The position numbers and the translations under genes were made by a program. DNA of 64,000 bases from G963675935 sp963823895 (GTDB taxonomy: Bacteria > Planctomycetota > Planctomycetia > Pirellulales > Thermoguttaceae): positions 124,001 through 188,000 of the forward strand of contig CAWGNG010000028.1 in the NCBI GenBank assembly GCA_963823895.1. The letters are read 5' to 3'. Below, one piece after another: positions 9,958-17,909 of this stretch (positions within the stretch are counted from its first letter, which is position 1; each line of letters begins with the position of its first letter). The notes under the pieces were generated by a model. That model searched no databases, was not told the origin of the DNA, and saw nothing but the letters and a program-made list of their open reading frames with translations.

Positions 9958-10302
9958 TTACGTCTTCGGCTCGCAGCGGCTCTTGCCGTAGACCACCTCG
10001 CCGAGGGCCGCGCGCTCCAGACGCGCCAATTCGTCGAGAAAGATCGCCCAATCGTAGCCGGGCTGCAACATCACCGACATCAGCGCGGCCTCGGCCCAAT
10101 CGAACTCCAGACTGAACATCAGCGAGGATTCCGCCCGGCAGCCGGGATTGCTCCAGGTGTGCGTCCAGATGTTCAGCCTAGGGGGCATACGGATATCGTA
10201 CCGCCCGTCGATCTCGATGTCGTGTCTCCTGGCATATCGTAAAATGTTCCTCAGGTGGCTACGATCGTACCGCAAATTGATCCGCACGTGTTCGGCGTTC
10301 AT
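9958..10302 (-). CDS. Hypothetical protein
   Basis: A 114-residue protein I do not recognise. It begins MNAEHVRINLRYDR and has alternating hydrophobic and charged stretches, a Trp-rich middle (NIWTHTWSNPG) and a long amphipathic C-terminal helix (DWAIFLDELARLERA). There is no signal peptide or membrane segment. The ATG at 10302 is preferred because residues upstream of it look non-native. It faces the M13 gene tail to tail, 14 bp apart, so it is probably transcribed separately. The good length and protein-like composition support a real gene, but no family call is made. Confidence 0.5.
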   Translation of the reverse strand: MNAEHVRINLRYDRSHLRNILRYARRHDIEIDGRYDIRMPPRLNIWTHTWSNPGCRAESSLMFSLEFDWAEAALMSVMLQPGYDWAIFLDELARLERAALGEVVYGKSRCEPKT

Positions 10303-10480
10303 GGCGTCCCTGCTATTCCTAGGCGGCCTGTCGTCCAAGACCCTGCATCCCTTTTTCGCCGATTTGCTCGTCTTTGACAAGAGGGTCGATGCACGGGTGG
10401 CAAAACAAATGCCCAAGTCCCCGCAGAACGGACTCCAAAATCCGTCTTATATAATATTTTTGCCTTGGCGCGTTGCCTCC

Positions 10481-10509
10481 TTGTCAATTCCTAACGTGAA
10501 ACATAGAAT
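10481..10509 (+). promoter_or_regulatory. Candidate sigma-70 promoter
   Basis: TTGTCA (10481-10486), a 17-nt spacer and TAGAAT (10504-10509) sit 45 bp before the HTH gene at 10555. The local sequence is AT-rich. Confidence 0.6.
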
Positions 10510-10554
10510 ACCCAGATTCTCTAAATACCACTGTTTGCTGTAGGAGCGCTAGCC

Positions 10555-11025
10555 ATGCCAAATGTTGCAGGTGTGCTAAGAGAAGAAATCTGCCGACTGG
10601 CCAAGAAGGAGATTAGGACGCAGATCGGCAAGACGCAGAGGGCCGCCGCCCAATATCGTCGCGACATCGCCAAACTGAAACGGCTGTTGAGTCAACAGGA
10701 GAAGGAGATCCGACTGCTGAAGAAGCGCACCGTGCAGCAGGGCCGACCGCAGAGCGACGACGGGAAGGAAATGGAAGGCATCCGCTTTTCCGCCCGATCG
10801 GTCAGGGCGCAGCGGCAGCGGCTGGGGCTCTCGGCGGCCGACTACGGCAAGTTGGTCGGCGTGTCGGGCTTGACCATTTACAACTGGGAGCACGAGAAGG
10901 CCCGGCCGCGCAAGGCGCAGCTCGTCGCCCTGGTCGCCGTCCGCAACATCGGCAAGCGAGAAGCCCTGGCGAAGCTGGCGGAAGTCGAGGCAACGAAGAA
11001 GCAGCGCCGAAGAAGGCGAGGCTAG
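10555..11025 (+). CDS. Coiled-coil protein with C-terminal helix-turn-helix
   Basis: A 156-residue basic protein. Residues ~1-60 are a Lys/Arg-rich helix that looks like a coiled coil (KKEIRTQIGK, KLKRLLSQQEKEIRLLKK). Residues ~80-130 are an XRE/Cro-type helix-turn-helix (RAQRQRLGLSAADYGKLVGV, TIYNWEHEKARPR). The tail is a poly-Arg patch. It probably binds DNA; whether it is a regulator or a nucleoid-type protein cannot be said. The start is clear, with TAGGAG 9 bp upstream and a good promoter. It is transcribed alone. Confidence 0.78.
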   Translation: MPNVAGVLREEICRLAKKEIRTQIGKTQRAAAQYRRDIAKLKRLLSQQEKEIRLLKKRTVQQGRPQSDDGKEMEGIRFSARSVRAQRQRLGLSAADYGKLVGVSGLTIYNWEHEKARPRKAQLVALVAVRNIGKREALAKLAEVEATKKQRRRRRG

Positions 11026-11148
11026 GATAAAACTGCTTGGCTGCTACCAGTGTTTGCAGGAGGGGTGACAGCGCGGCCGCTGCCCCAACAGGTGCCTCCA
11101 ACTGGCTGGTGAATCTTGCACGAGCCCTTTAGGATTCCTAACCAAACC

Positions 11149-11217
11149 TGTACTCCTCTCGCTCCGCGAGAGGGAAGTTGAACCGCCGATCGCTTCACGC
11201 GGAGCGTGAAGAGTACA
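11149..11217. repeat. TGTACTCCT-type hairpin repeat, copy 1
   Basis: TGTACTCCTCTCGCTCCGCG at the left and GGAGCGTGAAGAGTACA at the right form inverted ends, each arm itself a small hairpin. A sister copy lies between rpmI and rplT at 25485-25552. Here it fills the gap between the HTH gene and the DUF1559 operon. Confidence 0.75.
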
Positions 11218-11232
11218 TTCGGATAGGAGTCC

Positions 11233-12282
11233 TTAGAGGTTCTTGCGGTCCACCGGCAGGTCGTCCTGGCGATTGCCAAGCCGGCGGTTGGTTTCGGGAT
11301 CGATCGAGTAACTGATTGCTTGCACCGAGCCATCGCAGAAGGACATGTTCAGGCTGTTGGCGTGGGCGCTGCCGAAGCGCACGTCGTTATCGTAGCCCGC
11401 CGTATCCTGCATCGGCGTATATGCCGTCAATGGGTTCTTGCCATCGTACCATGTTGTGCGGCAGATGTCGTTGTCGTAACCGACGGACCATGTCTCATTG
11501 TCCGAACCGCTTATGCCGTCGTAGTAGTCGTCGGAATTGATGTACTTTTCGCCGAGCATATAGGTGTTGCTAAGCCCGTCGGTAATCATGGCCACGGTCA
11601 CTTGGCTCCGCAGATAAGAGACACCGGTGTCGGTTGCCGCAGTAGCCGGCCAACTTGTGGTCTTGGCGTCTGCAAAGCTGTCCGGCCCGGTGCCCCATTG
11701 ATTGTAGGATGGATCGCCTGCACAGACCGCATAGTCGGCGCGGGCCGCCATGCTAAGTGCCCTGTCGGTGCCCCAGAATTGCTTGGGGCCGCCGAACCAG
11801 GCCGCTGCAATCGGAAAGGTGACGGCCGTGCGCCGCGTGGGACAGATCATACCCGTCAGCGGCGTAAGCACTCGCACCGAGCCCCCGGCGAGCTTCGCAG
11901 GCGCCATGGAGTTCGGATCCCCGTCGCTCCCCAAGTCATGAAGATCTTGCTGTTCGATGTAGGGAAGGAGGCTGTAGATCCAACCGCCAGGCTGGTCCAC
12001 GCCCGATCCACGGTCGGGAACGCCCACCCACCAATAGCCCCAACCGCTTGACGGGAAGAATTTGTATCTCTCTTCGTGCCCCAACATTGCCAAGCTGGCC
12101 TGCTTGAGATTGTTGGAACACTGTGCCTTCCTCGCCGCCTCGCGGGCCATCTGCACCGCCGGCAGCAATAGCGCAATGAGAATTCCGATAATCGTAATCA
12201 CCATCACCACCAATAACTCCACTAACGTGAAGCCGGCCGATTTCTCAGCGGAAGTCCTAGGCCGACAAGGGCACGAACACAT
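11233..12282 (-). CDS. DUF1559 pilin-like protein 1
   Basis: A 349-residue protein with a type IV pilin/pseudopilin N-terminus: a short basic leader, then GFTLVELLVVMVITIIGI and the hydrophobic helix LLPAVQMAREAARKAQC. The rest is the DUF1559 domain common in planctomycetes, ending in the conserved NMSFCDGSVQAISYSID. The family is thought to be processed like pseudopilins and exposed on the outside, but its exact role is not known. The start at 12282 has GGGAGG 7 bp upstream. It is the last gene of the sigma-FecR-DUF1559 operon and is a tandem duplicate of the next gene, with near-identical 3' ends. Confidence 0.92.
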   Translation of the reverse strand: MCSCPCRPRTSAEKSAGFTLVELLVVMVITIIGILIALLLPAVQMAREAARKAQCSNNLKQASLAMLGHEERYKFFPSSGWGYWWVGVPDRGSGVDQPGGWIYSLLPYIEQQDLHDLGSDGDPNSMAPAKLAGGSVRVLTPLTGMICPTRRTAVTFPIAAAWFGGPKQFWGTDRALSMAARADYAVCAGDPSYNQWGTGPDSFADAKTTSWPATAATDTGVSYLRSQVTVAMITDGLSNTYMLGEKYINSDDYYDGISGSDNETWSVGYDNDICRTTWYDGKNPLTAYTPMQDTAGYDNDVRFGSAHANSLNMSFCDGSVQAISYSIDPETNRRLGNRQDDLPVDRKNL

Positions 12283-12386
12283 CACCGACCTCCCTTTGCG
12301 GGGAAAAAACCCGCCTTCCAGAGCTTGGATGTCTACAAGTTGATTATATAATTCCGTTGCAGATACGTACAGCGATTGTTCGCTTC

Positions 12387-13427
12387 CTAGAGCTTTCTCG
12401 GATCCACCGGCAGGTCGTCCTGGCGATTGCCAAGCCGGCGGTTGGTTTCGGGATCGATCGAGTAACTGATCGCTTGCACCGAACCGTCGCAGAACGACAT
12501 GTTGCAACTATCGGCGTGGGCGCTGCCAAAAATCTCGCCGTTCTCGTAGCCTGCCGTATCCTGTCTAGGCGTATACGCCGTCAACGGGTTCTGACCGTCG
12601 TACCAGACCGAGCGGCAGACGTCATTTTCGTAGCCAATGTACATCGTTTCATTATCGGCGCCATCATTACCGTCAAAGTAATGGTCGGGTAGGATATACC
12701 TTTCACCTAGCATGTACGTATTGCTAGTCCCGTCGGTGATCATGGCGACGGTTACTTCGCTTCGCAAATAGCAGATGCCGGTGGCCGTTTTTGCCAGATT
12801 GGTCCAAGTGGGATTGATGTTGGGGAAGTTCGCCGTCCACGTGGCGGCTTCCGTCAGACTCGATGGGCCGCCGCCGCCACTTTGGTCATCGGACAGGTCG
12901 CCCATACATGCGGCGTAGTCGCTGCGCGCGACGTTGCTAACGTTATTTGCTCCTAAAAACGTCGCGTTTCCGCCGAAGTATCCCAACGGATACGGCACCG
13001 GCGCGCGACGCGAAGGACAATTCATGCAGGAAAGCGGCGTCTGGATTCGCTGCGTGCTGCCGGCGAGCTGCGTGGCGGTCCATGCGTTGGGCTGCCCGTC
13101 CATGCCAAGTTGATAAAGGTCCAACTGTTCCATAAATGGCAGAATTGCGTAAACCCATCCGCCGGGCTGCTCATGGCCTACCGGGCGATCGGGGTCGCCG
13201 ACCCAGCCCCAACCCCAGCCGCCGGAAGGCAGAAACTTGTACCGCTCCTCGTGCGCCAACATCGCCAGACTGGCCTGCTTGAGATTGTTGCCGCACTGCG
13301 CCCTCCTCGCCGCCTCGCGGGCCGCTTGCACCGCCGGCAACAGCAGTGCGATGAGAATGCCGATGATCGTAATCACCACCAATAATTCCACCAAGGTAAA
13401 ACCACGCTCTCTCCATGCCCGATTCAT
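12387..13427 (-). CDS. DUF1559 pilin-like protein 2
   Basis: A 346-residue paralogue of the gene downstream. It has the same pilin-type start (RGFTLVELLVVITIIGI, LLPAVQAAREAARRAQC) and DUF1559 body, with TYMLGERY and the C-terminal NMSFCDGSVQAISYSID. GAGGA stands upstream of the ATG at 13427. It starts 13 bp after the FecR-domain gene stops, so the two are co-transcribed. The last ~35 codons match the other copy almost base for base, while the middle has diverged, which points to gene conversion at the 3' end. Confidence 0.93.
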   Translation of the reverse strand: MNRAWRERGFTLVELLVVITIIGILIALLLPAVQAAREAARRAQCGNNLKQASLAMLAHEERYKFLPSGGWGWGWVGDPDRPVGHEQPGGWVYAILPFMEQLDLYQLGMDGQPNAWTATQLAGSTQRIQTPLSCMNCPSRRAPVPYPLGYFGGNATFLGANNVSNVARSDYAACMGDLSDDQSGGGGPSSLTEAATWTANFPNINPTWTNLAKTATGICYLRSEVTVAMITDGTSNTYMLGERYILPDHYFDGNDGADNETMYIGYENDVCRSVWYDGQNPLTAYTPRQDTAGYENGEIFGSAHADSCNMSFCDGSVQAISYSIDPETNRRLGNRQDDLPVDPRKL

Positions 13428-13440
13428 GTCACTTATCCTC

Positions 13441-15105
13441 TCAGTTTCTGGAACTCTCTTGCTTCGCATTGAGCACATTTGCCGGAGGCTCCGGCCAGCC
13501 TGCAACCACGGAGCCGTCCAACTCCACGAGCAGGCCCATCATGCTGGCCGCCGCGTTGTCCTGCGGATCTCCATTTTCCACGTCGATCTCCAGCACGTTG
13601 ACCCCGTCGACGAAACCGCGGCTGCTGGAGAACGCATGAAAGAAACCAAACTCGCGATGGCCGTGGGCGGGGACCGCAAGCGGGCGGCCGTTCAGACGAA
13701 TGGCACGCACGTGGTTGTCGGCCACGAATCGCCCGTGCAAATTGGCCGTCAACGGCCGCATCCCCTTCAGATCGAAGGTCGTGCGGAAAGTATACGTCAC
13801 GCCGTCGGGCATGAGCCCACCGCCACCGACTCCCGAAATCCATTGCGAACGATCGGCTTGGTTGGTCACGCGGCGGGGGTCTCCGCTATCGGTCACCACC
13901 GCCGGCCGCGGCTTGAACTTCGGATCGTCGCTGCGGGCGACGAGCTGCCAGTGGGGATCGCGTTGGCCGTCCTTCAGATTCGCGCCCGTGTTGAACATTT
14001 TGATTCGCACCCGTCGGGGCATCTGACGGACGAAATCGCGTGGCCCGCCCGCCTCGCGAACCACCTTGGCAACTCGATCCTTGCCGACGACCACCCGCGC
14101 CGACTCGTTCGTTCCCAACCGGATCACCTTGCCGCCCTCCCCGTCGGCGGCTTTGACCGCGCGTAGCTCGACCTTGCCCTCATAGACACGGGCCACACTG
14201 CCGCCCGATCGATCGACCTCGACGCCGAACTCCGTGCCGAGATCGGCTACCCTGGCGGTGGGAGTGCGGACGGTGAAGAGTGGAGAGTGGAGAGTGGAGA
14301 GTGGAGAGTGGGGTTCATGGGTGCGGATTGTGGATTGCTGGTCGGCGGCGATTCTCTCTCGTACGCCCCCCTTTTCCCTCTCCACTCTCCACTCTCCACT
14401 CTCCACTACTCTCGCCGTCAGCCGGCCAAGCGAGAGATAGCCGCTGGCGCACGATTCCACTTCATACGCGCACGGCCCTTGCAGGATGACTTTCGCGCCG
14501 GTCTTGTACGTGATTTCCATCAGTCCCGAAGCCAGCGCATACCTTTGGCCCAAATAGACATGGGCGTAGTCGATCGGTCCCGTCTTGGGGTCGGTCCAAC
14601 GGCACTCGACCATATCGGTGATGCGGCCGACAACGACCATTTCGGGCGGGGCATGGAGCGGCGCAGGCGTTGCCGGCGAACCGGCCTGCACCTCCGCCGG
14701 GCGATCGGACCGCGGAATCGACACCTGATACGCCCAGCCGATCAGCAGCCCGAGCCCCACGATCAGCACCGCCGCCGCGTAAGAGAAGAGGAAGCTGCCG
14801 CCGGGGTAACGCGCGAGGAGTGGGGCGTGAAGATCGGAAACCCCCTCGATAAGCACGGGCAGCGGCCCGGCAACCGACTCCTGCTCGCCAGCCTCGCACG
14901 TCTCCCTCAGTCGCCCCTCGTCGCTGGTCCACACCATTTCCAGACACGCATCGAGGATCGCGTAGTCGACGAACATCTGCTGGGCCCGAACGTCGGCAGA
15001 CAACAACTCGTTGAGCCGCCGGCTCTCGTGCGGCGTCATCGGCCCATCGGCAAGCCGACCGAGCAGGCCGCGGAACTCGTCGATCTGGGGTCCAGACAGG
15101 GTCAT
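13441..15105 (-). CDS. FecR-domain membrane protein, putative anti-sigma partner
   Basis: A 554-residue protein. Residues ~1-60 form a helical N-terminus of the anti-sigma type. A membrane helix follows at ~118-142 (FSYAAAVLIVGLGLLIGWAY), then a FecR domain outside (YKTGAKVILQGP, ARVADLGTEFGVEV, SVARVYEGKVELRA) and a C-terminal beta-rich region. It starts 2 bp after the sigma-factor stop (AGGAATAA site), so the two are translated together, as expected for a sigma/anti-sigma pair. The FecR core is split: between GRLTARV and FTVRTPTARV lies a ~45-residue insert encoded by the heptamer hairpin at 14275-14412. Role in controlling the DUF1559 genes is inferred. Confidence 0.85.
   Translation of the reverse strand: MTLSGPQIDEFRGLLGRLADGPMTPHESRRLNELLSADVRAQQMFVDYAILDACLEMVWTSDEGRLRETCEAGEQESVAGPLPVLIEGVSDLHAPLLARYPGGSFLFSYAAAVLIVGLGLLIGWAYQVSIPRSDRPAEVQAGSPATPAPLHAPPEMVVVGRITDMVECRWTDPKTGPIDYAHVYLGQRYALASGLMEITYKTGAKVILQGPCAYEVESCASGYLSLGRLTARVVESGEWRVEREKGGVRERIAADQQSTIRTHEPHSPLSTLHSPLFTVRTPTARVADLGTEFGVEVDRSGGSVARVYEGKVELRAVKAADGEGGKVIRLGTNESARVVVGKDRVAKVVREAGGPRDFVRQMPRRVRIKMFNTGANLKDGQRDPHWQLVARSDDPKFKPRPAVVTDSGDPRRVTNQADRSQWISGVGGGGLMPDGVTYTFRTTFDLKGMRPLTANLHGRFVADNHVRAIRLNGRPLAVPAHGHREFGFFHAFSSSRGFVDGVNVLEIDVENGDPQDNAAASMMGLLVELDGSVVAGWPEPPANVLNAKQESSRN
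14275..14412. repeat. Inverted pair of heptamer arrays inside the FecR gene
   Basis: The left arm (14275-14311) is about five copies of GGAGAGT. The right arm (14376-14412) is the same heptamer inverted (ACTCTCC). Together they could form a stem of over 30 bp around a ~64-nt loop. Read on the minus strand it is stop-free and gives SGEWRVE and HSPLSTLHSPL. It interrupts a conserved FecR motif. Confidence 0.9.
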
Positions 15106-15107
15106 GA

Positions 15108-15626
15108 TTATTCCTGGGCGGCAATCCGCCGCTGAATGCACTCGTACAGCACGTCGCGGCTGTGACTAAGCCTCTTATAGACCGAGGACTCGGAAACCCC
15201 CAACGCGGCGGCGATTTCCGTAATCGACTGATCGGTGCGATAATGACGCTCGATCAGCTCGCGGTCGCGAATCACCAACTCCTTCATGCACTCGATCAGC
15301 ATGTCGAGCCGCAAATCGACCTCGGCGGCAGCGGCCGCCAGCCGGTCGCCGACCGCCTCGGCAACGTTCTCATCGAAGACCACCTTTAACCGCCGGCGGT
15401 TGCGAAAGTGCGCCAGCACTTCCAGCCGCGCGATGCCGCAAGCCCAGCGGACGAAATCGCCGTCGGGATGGAACGACTCATACTTCTCCCACAGCACGGC
15501 GGTGGTTTGCTGCATCACGTCGTCGGCGTCGTTTCGGCTATACACCTGGCTGCGGATGAACGCATAGAGCCGCCGCTGACTTGCCGTCAATCGCTGCACA
15601 AATCCACGAGCGGCGGTGTCGTCCAT
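15108..15626 (-). CDS. ECF-type RNA polymerase sigma factor
   Basis: A 172-residue sigma-70-family factor of the short ECF type. Region 2 is seen in LYAFIRSQVYSRNDADDVMQ and FVRWACGIARLEVLAHFR; region 4 is the C-terminal helix-turn-helix ITEIAAALGVSESSVYKRLS. It resembles the planctomycete group of such factors. The ATG at 15626 follows GGGGAGAAAG; a longer reading from 15650 is possible. It is the first gene of the operon with the FecR-domain protein (2-bp gap) and both DUF1559 genes. It probably directs that operon and is held by the FecR protein. A MITE sits 108 bp upstream, between it and any distal promoter elements. Confidence 0.92.
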   Translation of the reverse strand: MDDTAARGFVQRLTASQRRLYAFIRSQVYSRNDADDVMQQTTAVLWEKYESFHPDGDFVRWACGIARLEVLAHFRNRRRLKVVFDENVAEAVGDRLAAAAAEVDLRLDMLIECMKELVIRDRELIERHYRTDQSITEIAAALGVSESSVYKRLSHSRDVLYECIQRRIAAQE

Positions 15627-15733
15627 CTTTCTCCCCTGCGTCGGAAACAACGCCTAGCGCGCGTGCCCCACCAAGGAGTATCGCGCCAAGCGGCGAGATT
15701 TTGGAAAAAGCGGGCCGAAAGCACTCCGGGCAA

Positions 15734-15897
15734 CTAGTGTAGTGATTCACAATTGAGTGACTTTACGGAAGGGCAACAGGTGGGGCAGACATTCCTGTCT
15801 GCCAGGGAAATCGGGCAAGCCTAGCAGACAGGAATGTCTGCCCCACCTGTCAATCCCATGATTTATAAAACCCCAATAGCGTGACGCACTACACTAG
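15734..15897. mobile_element. 164-bp MITE, copy 1
   Basis: Bounded by CTAGTGTAGTG and CACTACACTAG, with a central palindrome of 27-nt arms (CAGGTGGGGCAGACATTCCT). The copy at 46789-46952 lies in the opposite direction and differs at only two of 164 positions. It encodes no protein, so it must have been moved by an enzyme supplied elsewhere. CTAG at both ends is consistent with a TA duplication inside a CTAG target. Confidence 0.92.
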
Positions 15898-16045
15898 TCT
15901 CCATGCTATTCCGTCGCACTCGCGTCGGCAAATTACCCCCATCGTTCGGGTGGAAGGCAGCTAGTTTGACAACCCACCAGTCAGTAGGTACAGTTGCATA
16001 CGGCCTCGATTTCTTCCCCACATCGACCGCAAGGGAGTCGGTTTC

Positions 16046-17014
16046 ATGGCTGCCCCGTGGATTACCTTTCGTCCGGCGTTGAAGGTCCTCGATTGCACGA
16101 TCCGCGACGGCGGGCTGATCAACAACCATGCCTTCGAAGACGGCTTCGTGAAGGCGGTGTACGACACCTGCGTGGCGGCGGGCATCGATTACATGGAGAT
16201 CGGTTACAAGGCATCCAAAAGGCTGGCCGCCCGCGATCAGTGCGGCGATTGGAAGTTCTGCGACGAGGATGCCATGCGACGGATCGTCGGCGACAATCCC
16301 ACGCCGCTGAAACTGGCGGCGATGGCCGACGCCGGCAAGTCGGACTGGCGGACCGACATCCTGCACAAGAAGGACAGTGTGTTGGATATGATTCGCGTGG
16401 CCTTCTACGCCCATCAAGTCTCCGAGGCGGTCGACATGATTCGTGACGCCGCCGACAAGGGCTACGAAGTCTCGGCCAATCTGATGGCCGCCTCGACCGT
16501 CAGCGAGCTCGAAGTCGATCAGGTGCTCGACGTGATCTCGCAAACGCCGGCCCACGTCATCGTGGTGGTCGATAGTTACGGCTCGATGTACGCCGAGCAG
16601 GTCGAGTTGCTCGTAAGGAAGTATCAGCGCTTCGGCCAGGAACGGGGCAAGGAGGTCGGCATCCACGCCCACAACAATCAGCAGTTGGCCTTCGCCAACA
16701 CGATCGAGGCGATCATTCACGGCGCCAACTACATGGACGCCTCGATGGCCGGCCTCGGCCGCGGCGCCGGCAACTGCCCGATGGAGCTCTTGATCGGTTT
16801 CCTCCGCAACCCGAAGTTCCACATCCGGCCGGTCTACCAACTCATCCAAGAGCGGCTGCTGCCGTTGAGCCGCACGGTGGAATGGGGCCCGTTCGTGCAA
16901 TACAACATCTCCGGCCAGTTGAACGAGCATCCCCGCAACGCCATGGCCGCTCGCGCCGGCGAGCAACGCGATAATTACGTCGATTTCTACGACCGGCTTA
17001 CCGGCGACGTGTAG
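16046..17014 (+). CDS. DRE-TIM aldolase-like metalloenzyme
   Basis: A 322-residue protein of the HMGL-like (DRE-TIM) family. It shows LDCTIRDGGLINNHAF at the start, the metal-binding GIHAHNNQQLAFANT and the GLGRGAGNCPMELL loop, which match 4-hydroxy-2-oxovalerate aldolase and relatives. Such enzymes make or break C-C bonds next to a carboxyl or keto group with a divalent metal. The residues alone do not fix the substrate. No partner dehydrogenase or hydratase gene is nearby, so the pathway is open. AAGGGAG precedes the ATG. It is transcribed alone. Confidence 0.85.
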   Translation: MAAPWITFRPALKVLDCTIRDGGLINNHAFEDGFVKAVYDTCVAAGIDYMEIGYKASKRLAARDQCGDWKFCDEDAMRRIVGDNPTPLKLAAMADAGKSDWRTDILHKKDSVLDMIRVAFYAHQVSEAVDMIRDAADKGYEVSANLMAASTVSELEVDQVLDVISQTPAHVIVVVDSYGSMYAEQVELLVRKYQRFGQERGKEVGIHAHNNQQLAFANTIEAIIHGANYMDASMAGLGRGAGNCPMELLIGFLRNPKFHIRPVYQLIQERLLPLSRTVEWGPFVQYNISGQLNEHPRNAMAARAGEQRDNYVDFYDRLTGDV

Positions 17015-17185
17015 CCGAGATTCTGCCGCTCGTTTAGCCGCATGCCCGTAGGGCGGCGGGCGCGAGGGCCGACATACCGCCAATTCCCAAGCGTTGCAGT
17101 GCAAAACCCGCTGCTGCGCTCTATGGGAGGACGATTGACGCCTTCCGCTCTCCGGCGGTAGAATTGGGGGCATGGAGGAGCCGAT

Positions 17186-17377
17186 ATGGTCGCCGCGCTG
17201 CAAGAGGCTTTTCGGAAGGCGTCAGGTCTGCCCGAGGACTTGCAGGAACTTCTCGCGAAGGAGTTGCTCATTGAGATCGAGTGGGAAGCGCGCTGGGACC
17301 AGACTCTCGCCGATTCTCAGCCGTTGCTCGATCAACTGACGGCCAAGGCAATGCGGGAGTACAGAAGGCACAAATAG
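17186..17377 (+). CDS. Small antitoxin-like protein
   Basis: A 63-residue acidic, helical protein (ALQEAFRKASGLPEDLQE, then LLIEIEWEARWDQTLADSQ) of a type common in planctomycetes and cyanobacteria, where it often precedes a RelE/ParE-like toxin. Here no toxin gene follows: the next ORF is a lipoprotein. It may be an orphan antitoxin. GGAGGAG before the ATG supports expression. Confidence 0.65.
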   Translation: MVAALQEAFRKASGLPEDLQELLAKELLIEIEWEARWDQTLADSQPLLDQLTAKAMREYRRHK

Positions 17378-17401
17378 TAGAACTTCCCTCGGGAGGATCG
17401 C

Positions 17402-17860
17402 ATGAACAAGGTAGTTGGTGTTGTTCTATGCGGCATGTTGCTGCTGGAAGGCTGTTCGCAAGGAACCACCGACATAGCGGCGTCTGCTTCCTTCGATGCC
17501 CTGAAAAACAGGAATCTCTCGGGGCGAGTGGTTCCCGTAGGTGATCTTGATAAGAAGGTAGTGGTTGAAGGGATCCCTGATTCGGATTTCAGGGTAGTAA
17601 TGGAAGTGTCATGTAAGAACGGAGACGCCAACGCTTCATCGGGAGCAGAAATGCTGTTCCGATGGAAGGACAACAGACTGGATGTGCTTCCAGAAGACTG
17701 CCGACTGTCTGGGGGCGGAGAGCGACCTGCGGTCAGAAGAGAAAATGATAGGGAGTTCACCGTGTACTATCCGGTTGAGCTACGCGGCAAAAGGTCGTGG
17801 GCCAAGTTCCATGTCATTGTAGATACCGATCAGGGCCGGAAGAGCAGACCGGTCCCGTAA
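17402..17860 (+). CDS. Hypothetical lipoprotein
   Basis: A 152-residue protein with a lipoprotein signal: basic start, hydrophobic stretch and the lipobox LLEGC, predicting acylation at Cys18. The mature part is beta-strand-like and holds no domain I recognise. GGGAGG lies 7 bp before the ATG. The gene starts 25 bp after the antitoxin-like gene and may share its transcript. Its GC is lower than that of neighbours, hinting at later acquisition. Confidence 0.72.
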   Translation: MNKVVGVVLCGMLLLEGCSQGTTDIAASASFDALKNRNLSGRVVPVGDLDKKVVVEGIPDSDFRVVMEVSCKNGDANASSGAEMLFRWKDNRLDVLPEDCRLSGGGERPAVRRENDREFTVYYPVELRGKRSWAKFHVIVDTDQGRKSRPVP

Positions 17861-17909
17861 GCGGCGCGTAAGGTGTCCCGATAGCTCGGCTGCTCTTTTC
17901 CCGAGTGCG

